From CAG-826 sp964546565 (GTDB lineage: Bacteria > Bacillota_I > Bacilli_A > RFN20 > CAG-826), in contig CAZJKC010000020.1 of assembly GCA_964546565.1 (NCBI GenBank), forward strand, positions 1 to 26,977: a stretch of 26,977 nt of DNA. The letters are read 5' to 3'. Positions within the stretch are counted from its first letter, which is position 1, and each line of letters opens with the position of its first letter. Under the pieces are notes generated by a model. The model saw nothing but the letters and a program-made list of their open reading frames with translations. It did no database searches and had not been told where the DNA came from. Below, piece by piece: positions 16,108 to 22,277 of this stretch. The position numbers and the translations under genes are program-made.

Positions 16108-16658
16108 GATGGGCCGCTTATTATGATTATAAGGCCATAGGTGACACTTTAATAGTTATTTATAATATGAAAGCGAAAGCTAATAAGATTATCAAAAAAG
16201 ATGACATAGTAGCGTTATACAATAATGATGATTTAATTGGTCTTAATATATTACATTTTTCGGATTTGATTAAGATGCACACGCATGGAAGGATATATAT
16301 ATTACCGAATCCGGTACTAGATATTATTAATGACTATCTTGCTAATGCTAACTTTCAACGTTTAGAAGAATTGGAGACGAGTGGATTTTATATCGCTAAG
16401 TTAATTGAAAACAATGCCCAAGGTACACTTATTAATGTTGGAAAAGAAAATGTGCAATTGACAAAAAGAGTAGAATTAGAACCCAATACCATTTTAGTTG
16501 TGGCTGAAAGGGCCGCTATTTTACTTGACGGAACAAAAGTTCATGAATTGACTGAAGATGCTTATTATATTTGTCAATATTATGATATAGGAATTGATAA
16601 ATTAGGATATATTACCTTAAATCAAAATGAAACAATAGGCAAAGATTATTTTGCTTAA
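16104..16658 (+). CDS. ytpR: YtpR-like protein with degenerate tRNA-binding domain
   Basis: 184 aa from the ATG at 16104, which overlaps the preceding stop (ATGA) and follows GGGGAGA at about 8 bases. The N-terminal ~95 residues match the DUF4479 domain of YtpR (YDYKAIGDTLIV, then LIGLNILHF). The C-terminal part occupies the place of the EMAP/tRNA-binding OB domain (FYIAKLIENN onward). However, the usual HPNADKL-type motif and the following CGAPN segment are absent, and the domain is shorter than in Bacillus YtpR (about 200 aa in total). The identification therefore rests on the N-terminus plus conserved gene order. It may no longer bind tRNA. Its cellular role is unclear even in better-known species. 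Confidence 0.7.
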   Translation: MRWAAYYDYKAIGDTLIVIYNMKAKANKIIKKDDIVALYNNDDLIGLNILHFSDLIKMHTHGRIYILPNPVLDIINDYLANANFQRLEELETSGFYIAKLIENNAQGTLINVGKENVQLTKRVELEPNTILVVAERAAILLDGTKVHELTEDAYYICQYYDIGIDKLGYITLNQNETIGKDYFA

Positions 16659-16675
16659 AGAAGGAGAGATTAAAT

Positions 16676-18136
16676 ATGGCTTGTACAACTTTATTAGTAG
16701 GAAAAAAAGCAAGTTATGATGGTTCCACTATCATCGCGCGTAATGACGATTCGCCAACAGGAGTTTTTACCGCTAAAAAAGTGATGGTGAAAGAAAGAAA
16801 TACGATGAAAAGAACATATCAATCAAAGATTTCTCATGTCAAGATTGATTTACCTTCTTTTTCATATCGTTTTACTTACGTCCCAAATGTTGAAAAAAAT
16901 GAAGGTATATGGGCCGCTAGTGGAATTAATGAACATAATGTGGCGATGAGCGCAACCGAAACGATCACTTCGAATCCGCGTGTTTTAGGGGCTGACCCCT
17001 TAGTTGAATATGATTCACAAAAGAAAATTCCTGGTGGAATTGGCGAAGAGGATTTAGTATTTTTAGTTTTACCTTATATTAAAACCGCTAAAGAAGGCGT
17101 TTTACGCTTAGGGGAATTATTAGAAAAATATGGAACATATGAAAGTAATGGTATTGCTTTTTCCGATAGCGATAGTGTGTGGTGGCTTGAAACCATTGGC
17201 GGTCATCATTACATTGCTCGTCGTGTTCCCGATGATTGTTATGTCATGATGCCGAATCAATTCGGTCTTGACCATTTTGATTTTGATGATGCTTTTGGTG
17301 AGCAAAAAGAATTTCTTTGTTCGAAAGATTTAAAAGAATTTATGATAGAAAATCATCTCGATTTAAATATGAATAATCATTTTAATCCGCGTTTAGTATT
17401 TGGCAGCCATGATGACTCTGACCATACTTATAACACGCCACGAGCATGGTTTATTGGTCGATATTTTAACAATAAAACATATAAGTGGGATGGTGATAAT
17501 GCTGACTATTATCCTGAATCTGATGATATTCCGTGGTCATTAGTTCCTGAACATAAAATTACTATTGAAGATATTAAATATGTTTTGTCTTCACATTATC
17601 AAGGGACACCATATGATCCATATAGTAAGTTATCGACTAAAGAATTTAAGCCTATTTATCGGCCGATTGGTATTAGTCGAACAAGTTTTTTACATATATC
17701 ACAAATTCGTCCTTATTGTGCAAAAGAGAATGCCGCGATCGAATGGATAGCATTTGCTTCAAATGTCTTTAATTCCTTAATTCCTCTTTACACTAATGTG
17801 CCAACCATTCCTAAATACTTAAGCAATACTACTTTAAATGTCGCGACTGATAACTTTTATTGGTCAAGTCGTTTAATTGCTGCTTTAGGTGATAGCCATT
17901 TTCAATTATGTAATATTCACATTGAAAGATATCAAAATAAGACGATGGCGCGTAATCATGAATTAATTCATCATTATGATAAGTTATTTAAAGAAAAAAA
18001 TGATTTGAGACTTCTTGAAACCGCTAATATAGAACTAGCGAAGATGATGAAAGAAGAGACGGATAAAACTTTATCAAAAGTTCTCTATGTTGTCAGTTGG
18101 CAGATGCGTAATGGATTTGCTCGATCAGATAATTGA
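16676..18136 (+). CDS. C69 family dipeptidase
   Basis: 486 aa. Ntn-hydrolase-type dipeptidase of peptidase family C69 (PepD group of lactobacilli). The sequence MACTTLLVGKKASYDGST is diagnostic. Removal of Met-Ala would expose Cys3 as the N-terminal nucleophile. RNDD follows at about 22-25. No signal peptide is present, so it is probably cytoplasmic. It hydrolyses a range of dipeptides, complementing PepV and the M42 enzyme in the same run of genes. GAAGGAGAG is 8 bases before the ATG. It is the last gene of the coaX operon. Only a weak AT-rich hairpin is seen after its stop. Confidence 0.93.
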   Translation: MACTTLLVGKKASYDGSTIIARNDDSPTGVFTAKKVMVKERNTMKRTYQSKISHVKIDLPSFSYRFTYVPNVEKNEGIWAASGINEHNVAMSATETITSNPRVLGADPLVEYDSQKKIPGGIGEEDLVFLVLPYIKTAKEGVLRLGELLEKYGTYESNGIAFSDSDSVWWLETIGGHHYIARRVPDDCYVMMPNQFGLDHFDFDDAFGEQKEFLCSKDLKEFMIENHLDLNMNNHFNPRLVFGSHDDSDHTYNTPRAWFIGRYFNNKTYKWDGDNADYYPESDDIPWSLVPEHKITIEDIKYVLSSHYQGTPYDPYSKLSTKEFKPIYRPIGISRTSFLHISQIRPYCAKENAAIEWIAFASNVFNSLIPLYTNVPTIPKYLSNTTLNVATDNFYWSSRLIAALGDSHFQLCNIHIERYQNKTMARNHELIHHYDKLFKEKNDLRLLETANIELAKMMKEETDKTLSKVLYVVSWQMRNGFARSDN

Positions 18137-18197
18137 TTTAATGATAACGTTTTAAAATTATTATTGGACAGAAAAAAAATAATGTCGATTTTTTTGG

Positions 18198-18237
18198 TCT
18201 ATGGAATATTGAATTTTAGAATTCATAGACTTAAAAT
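18198..18237 (+). promoter_or_regulatory. Promoter with inverted repeat for small membrane protein gene
   Basis: TTGAAT (18209-18214) and TAAAAT (18232-18237) are 17 bases apart. TCTATGGAAT (18198-18207) and ATTCATAGA (18221-18229) form an imperfect inverted repeat around the -35, a possible operator. The predicted start leaves a short leader before the ribosome site at 18249-18255. Confidence 0.5.
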
Positions 18238-18263
18238 ATAAGTAAATGAAAGGAGCTATAAAA

Positions 18264-18500
18264 ATGACATTTGATAAGTGGTTTAATAAACAATCCCGTT
18301 TAATGCAATTAATTCTTCTTGTAATTCCTGGAGTGAACTGGGTTGTTGAATTATTGGTAAGATTATCAGTAGCGTTAAGGAAACAAGATTTAATTTCCAT
18401 TTTATTATTTATAATTTGTATTCCTGGTGTTGGTGTTATTCTTGGCTGGATTGATTTGATTTGTATTTTATTGTGCAATCATCTATTTTTAACTAAATAA
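18264..18500 (+). CDS. Small two-helix membrane protein
   Basis: 78 aa from the ATG at 18264, with AAAGGAG 8 bases upstream; the frame from 18246 would start before this ribosome site. A short amphipathic N-terminus (MTFDKWFNKQS) is followed by two membrane stretches, about 13-33 and 44-72. Each contains a Pro-Gly turn (IPGVNW, IPGVGV), suggesting an internal duplication. Similar short proteins are familiar in gut Firmicutes, but I know no function. It has its own promoter and terminators and is separate from the coaX operon and the GH3 gene. Confidence 0.72.
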   Translation: MTFDKWFNKQSRLMQLILLVIPGVNWVVELLVRLSVALRKQDLISILLFIICIPGVGVILGWIDLICILLCNHLFLTK

Positions 18501-18522
18501 AGCTCTTAAAAGTGGCTTTTTT
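18499..18522 (+). terminator. Weak terminator directly after small membrane gene
   Basis: AAAGC (18499-18503) pairs with GCTTT (18515-18519), followed by a run of seven T in total. The stem is only about 5 bp. Confidence 0.4.
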
Positions 18523-18552
18523 TCACAATTGCCATTAATTAAACTGTTGACA

Positions 18553-18603
18553 AAAAACTTATGAAAAGCAGTGGATTAACACGCTGAATCATAAGTTTTT
18601 TTT
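18553..18603 (+). terminator. Strong hairpin with T-run upstream of GH3 gene
   Basis: AAAACTTATGA pairs with TCATAAGTTTT, with an inner stem AGCAGTG/CACGCT around GATTAA, and is followed by eight T. It is 50 bases past the small membrane gene and 75 bases before the GH3 start. It is probably a terminator, but a TTGACA just before it (18547-18552) leaves room for an attenuator. No matching -10 was found. Confidence 0.7.
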
Positions 18604-18677
18604 ATACATTTTTTATATGAAAAATAATGTAAGAAAAATAGAATATCATCCATTATTATATAGATGAGGTACGTATT

Positions 18678-20897
18678 ATGGATAAAAAAGAAAGATTTCA
18701 AAATTATAAGTATTTTATGGGTCTTAGCGCCTGGGAAATAGGTTGTAATAAGGAGGGTGTTCGGCCAATTGTAGTTAATGATGGTCCCCTTGGTTTAAGA
18801 AAACCGGCTATTAATGATTTTGAACATCAAGGAAATGTTTTAGAAACCGTTTGTTTATTATCACCGAGTGCTCTAGCAGCATCTTTTAGTAAAGAAGTAT
18901 GTTATCAAAACGGCTTACTTTTAGCGCTTGATTGTTTGAGTAAAGATGTTGATGTTATTCTTGCTCCCGGAATCAATATTAAAAGAAGTGCCATATGTGG
19001 ACGTAATTTTGAATACTTTAGCGAAGACCCTTTTTTAGCAGGGTATTTAGCATCTCAATACATATTGGGATTAGAGGAAAATGGGGGAGCGGCATGTGTT
19101 AAGCATTATGCGGTAAACAATCAAGAACCTTATCGTTTCACTAATTCGAGTGAAGTATCATTGCGGGCTCTGAATGAAATATATTTATGGCCGTTTTCTT
19201 ATGTTATAAAGCATTCGCCACCAAGTTTATTAATGACTTCATATAATCGTGTCAATGGTGTTTATGTCAATGAATCGGAATACTTTATAAAAAAGAAATT
19301 ACGTGGTGAATATCATTATCATGGTCTTGTCGTTAGCGATTGGACTGCAGTCATGCATAAAGGTAAAACTATTCATTGCGGATTAGATGTTGAAATGCCT
19401 GTTTCTAAAAGAACACTAGAATATATTGACCAAGAGTATGATGTATCCTTCACAGAAGAGGATATAATTGAACGCAAAAATGAAATAATTGAAAATGTTG
19501 AACGGTTAGCTAATAAAGTTAAACCAGTGATAGAATACGATTTTGATGCTATTCATGAAAAAGCCATTGGTCTTGCGGAAGAAACCTTTGTCTTATTAAA
19601 AAATGAAAATAATTATTTACCTTTAAAAAAAGATAAAAAAACATTAGTTATAGGTTATTTTGCAACGCATCCTCGTTTTGTGGGCGGCGGTAGTGCTTGG
19701 GTAAATACGCATCAAAATATTAGTTATCTAGATGCTTTAGACAGGGCCGGTCTTCCTTATGATTATCTTGATGGATATGATGTTAATAATTATTTGCTTG
19801 ATGAAGAAAAAACAAAAGATATAATAGCTAATTATGATCAAGTTTTAGTATTTGTTGGGCAATATGAAAATGATGAAACTGAAGGATGGGATAGAAGCAG
19901 TATATCTTTACATCACGAACAACAAAAATTACTAGACTTTTTAAAGGCTAATAAAGTGCGATACGCTAGTGTTGTTATCACAGGATCAGTTGTTGATATA
20001 TCCTCGTTAAAGGAGAATGCATCTTCTATTATCATTGGGTATCTTTCTGGTGAAGGAATGTATGAAGCATTACGAAATATTATTTATGGTGATAAGTGCC
20101 CCAGTGGACGTTTACCTGAAACATGGGTTGGTAGTCTAGAGGCTAATCCCATCTATAAAGATTTATTAAAGGCACCAATGTATTATAGTTATTATGATGA
20201 TGATATCTATGTTGGATATCGATATTATGATAAAAAGGAAGATCATCAGTTGATCAATTATGAATTTGGTGAAGGCATGTCTTACGCACAATTTACTTAT
20301 CAAGATTTTAAAGTTGATACAAACCAAAATGAAATAAACATTTCGTTATCAATTAGTAATATGTCGCCTTTTTCTAGCCAGGATGTCATTCAAGTATATA
20401 TTGGTAAAAAAGATTCCGCAATATATCGTCCTATTAAGGAATTGAAAGGTATTGAAAAAGTGTTGATTCCCGCTCAGGAAACTAAAGTCATAAAAATGTC
20501 TATTATGAACGATTTATTAGCAAGTTATAACATCGCATCCGATAAGTTAGAAGTGGAAGCAGGTGTGTATCAAGTCTATATTGCTAAGAATACTCGCGAT
20601 ATTTTATATACGACGGAAGTTTATGTTGAAGGCATTCAATTTGTAGAAAATAAGGAAATACCAGTTTTAAAAAGAAAGCAAGACCCGCAAGAGATAACTT
20701 TATTAACACCAGTCGAAGTAGCTTTGCATGATGAATCATTTATAAATTTAATTCATGAAAGGAATCCGGGACTTGATGTTATTGATTTCTTTAATAAACA
20801 TCAATGGATGTTAAAAGAACCGATTAAAAACATTACTTTTAATGGTGAGCTAGATATTGATTTTTTCTTACTACAAAAGTACTATAAAATATACTAA
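18678..20897 (+). CDS. Glycoside hydrolase family 3, likely beta-glucosidase
   Basis: 739 aa without signal peptide, so cytoplasmic. It should cleave non-reducing beta-linked glucose or related sugars from short oligosaccharides. The N-terminal barrel carries GINIKRS, GRNFEYFSEDP, KHYAVNNQE and VVSDW, whose Asp221 is the expected nucleophile. The second domain has ETEGWDR (Glu402, candidate acid/base) and GYLSGEGMYEAL then PSGRLPETW. A fibronectin-III-like domain lies at about 530-650. A further ~85 residues follow that end, a modest C-terminal extension. GATGAGGT lies about 7 bases before the ATG. The stop is 14 bases before an SGNH-esterase lipoprotein gene with its own AAGGAG, so the two form an operon. 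Exact substrate is not determinable. Confidence 0.93.
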   Translation: MDKKERFQNYKYFMGLSAWEIGCNKEGVRPIVVNDGPLGLRKPAINDFEHQGNVLETVCLLSPSALAASFSKEVCYQNGLLLALDCLSKDVDVILAPGINIKRSAICGRNFEYFSEDPFLAGYLASQYILGLEENGGAACVKHYAVNNQEPYRFTNSSEVSLRALNEIYLWPFSYVIKHSPPSLLMTSYNRVNGVYVNESEYFIKKKLRGEYHYHGLVVSDWTAVMHKGKTIHCGLDVEMPVSKRTLEYIDQEYDVSFTEEDIIERKNEIIENVERLANKVKPVIEYDFDAIHEKAIGLAEETFVLLKNENNYLPLKKDKKTLVIGYFATHPRFVGGGSAWVNTHQNISYLDALDRAGLPYDYLDGYDVNNYLLDEEKTKDIIANYDQVLVFVGQYENDETEGWDRSSISLHHEQQKLLDFLKANKVRYASVVITGSVVDISSLKENASSIIIGYLSGEGMYEALRNIIYGDKCPSGRLPETWVGSLEANPIYKDLLKAPMYYSYYDDDIYVGYRYYDKKEDHQLINYEFGEGMSYAQFTYQDFKVDTNQNEINISLSISNMSPFSSQDVIQVYIGKKDSAIYRPIKELKGIEKVLIPAQETKVIKMSIMNDLLASYNIASDKLEVEAGVYQVYIAKNTRDILYTTEVYVEGIQFVENKEIPVLKRKQDPQEITLLTPVEVALHDESFINLIHERNPGLDVIDFFNKHQWMLKEPIKNITFNGELDIDFFLLQKYYKIY

Positions 20898-20911
20898 AAA
20901 GGAGCAAGAAA

Positions 20912-22045
20912 ATGAAAACAACAAAGAAAATATTTTTTATATCGACTTTATTATTAGGATCATTACTTAGTAGTTGTAACGAAAATGATTTACTTAGTAA
21001 TGATAATAATAGTTCAATTGGCGACATATCTTCTGTCGAAACGCCTTCTTCAACTGTGGAAGAAAGTTCGATAGTGACTCCATCGACCAGTGAAGAAACA
21101 CCTTCGGAAAGCACATCGGCATATCCTGATGACTATTTTGGAACCGTTACTTTTGAAACAATTTATGTCTATGGTGATGATTTTGATGGCATTAAAATTC
21201 GTCCTATTTTTTCAAAACCGGAAATAGCCGGTAATGAAGTATTTTCTTATGAAGTTAAGGATGAGGATATTTGTTACATTGAAAACGATTGTGTGTATTA
21301 TTTAGAAGATGGTTATACTTGGGTTTATTATAGTAGTGAACATTTTGCCAAAAAAGATAAAGGGCAAAATCAAACTAGATTTAAAGTACAAGCTAGCGCG
21401 CGATCAACAGTCGGAGATTATATAGGAAAAGCCAAGAGTCGTGTTAATAATGTTAAATCAAAAATGACGTCTGATGATACATTATTCCTTGGGGATTCTT
21501 TCTTTGAATTTTGGGCGAACGGAACAAATATAACAAAAAATTTTAATTCGGTTTTTGGTAATTATAAAACGCTTAACATCGGGATAAGCGCCACACAAAC
21601 TCATCACTGGCGCGCAATTCATAGTAGAATTATAGCCGGGACGCAAGTTGCTCCTAAAAATATTGTCATCAATATCGGTATTAATAATGTTGATGATAAT
21701 GGTGAAGCTGGCCTAATTTGTGCTCATAATATTCAATTCTTAATTGAAGATTATTTAGAAGCATATCCAGAAACGAATATTTATTATTTTTCTATCACAA
21801 GATGTAGCGGCACTTTTGCTTATCTATGGGATGACCACGCAAAGAGTAATGATTTATTAAAAGAGTACTGCGAAAATACGGAGCGTGTTCATTATTTAGA
21901 TGTTATGGAACTTTATGGCGATAATTATTCAAATTATGAACAAGATGGATTACATCCTAATCAAGATGGATATGATTTATTTGAACAATTGATTAAAGAA
22001 AATGTTCCGATGGTTGAAAAATCAAATGATACGCAAACAAATTAA
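20912..22045 (+). CDS. SGNH/GDSL hydrolase lipoprotein
   Basis: 377 aa. Lipoprotein signal peptide with lipobox LSSC (Cys22), then a Ser/Thr/Glu/Pro linker to about residue 70, so a surface enzyme. After a beta-rich segment (about 70-160) comes an SGNH hydrolase domain: FLGDSFF (catalytic Ser196), LNIGIS (Gly block), NIGINN (Asn258) and DGLHPN (Asp345, His348). Such enzymes deacylate esters, often acetyl groups on polysaccharides. Cotranscription with the GH3 gene suggests removing decorations from a glycan before uptake (inference). Ends at an intrinsic terminator. Confidence 0.92.
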   Translation: MKTTKKIFFISTLLLGSLLSSCNENDLLSNDNNSSIGDISSVETPSSTVEESSIVTPSTSEETPSESTSAYPDDYFGTVTFETIYVYGDDFDGIKIRPIFSKPEIAGNEVFSYEVKDEDICYIENDCVYYLEDGYTWVYYSSEHFAKKDKGQNQTRFKVQASARSTVGDYIGKAKSRVNNVKSKMTSDDTLFLGDSFFEFWANGTNITKNFNSVFGNYKTLNIGISATQTHHWRAIHSRIIAGTQVAPKNIVINIGINNVDDNGEAGLICAHNIQFLIEDYLEAYPETNIYYFSITRCSGTFAYLWDDHAKSNDLLKEYCENTERVHYLDVMELYGDNYSNYEQDGLHPNQDGYDLFEQLIKENVPMVEKSNDTQTN

Positions 22046-22064
22046 ATAGAAAACATTGGTTAAT

Positions 22065-22096
22065 AAGGGCTATTGCGTTGAAGCAGTAGCCTTTTT
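22065..22096 (+). terminator. Terminator after SGNH lipoprotein gene
   Basis: AAGGGCTATTGC pairs with GCAGTAGCCTT, with one bulged G and one G-U pair, followed by a short T-run. Confidence 0.85.
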
Positions 22097-22115
22097 ATGT
22101 GGTGAAAATGACAAA

Positions 22116-22134
22116 TGAAATAATATTTATTTCA
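22116..22134. promoter_or_regulatory. 19-bp inverted repeat, operator candidate
   Basis: TGAAATAA and TTATTTCA form perfect 8-bp arms around TAT. It lies upstream of the promoter of the large lipoprotein gene. The TGAAA...TTTCA outline is compatible with regulators of the LacI kind, one of which is encoded 3 kb downstream, though the usual central CG is absent. Confidence 0.4.
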
Positions 22135-22156
22135 AAAAGGGAAATATGAATATTAA

Positions 22157-22195
22157 AAACATTAATTTTAATGTTTGCTATAGGGCCTATATAAT
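22157..22195 (+). promoter_or_regulatory. Promoter region of large lipoprotein gene with palindrome
   Basis: A perfect TATAAT is at 22190-22195. No good -35 is present. Its place (about 22167-22172) is covered by AAACATTA (22157-22164) and TAATGTTT (22169-22176), an 8-bp inverted repeat with a 4-base centre. A weak -35 overlapped by a palindrome suggests control by a DNA-binding protein, either activator or repressor (inference). Confidence 0.5.
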
Positions 22196-22218
22196 ATTAC
22201 AATGAAGTCGATGAAAGC

Positions 22219-22270
22219 GATTACACATTTTTTTGTTGTAATCCTTAAATTAAGGTAATTTACAAGGAGG
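22219..22270 (+). promoter_or_regulatory. Leader with mutually exclusive hairpins before ribosome site
   Basis: GATTACA (22219-22225) can pair with TGTAATC (22237-22243). Alternatively TTGTAA (22236-22241) pairs with TTACAA (22260-22265), enclosing CCTTA/TAAGG (22243-22247 with 22251-22255). The two structures share bases and cannot coexist. The second ends directly against the ribosome site GGAGG (22266-22270), 7 bases before the ATG. Confidence 0.4.
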
Positions 22271-22277
22271 ATAAATA

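Noticed and set aside
18160..18197. Possible terminator after the C69 dipeptidase gene
   Set aside because: The stem is short and almost all A-T, and the T-run is preceded by only a 4-bp GACA/TGTC pairing. Not strong enough to list.
18246..18263. Upstream start of the small membrane protein gene
   Set aside because: That ATG precedes the AAAGGAG at 18249-18255, which clearly serves the ATG at 18264.
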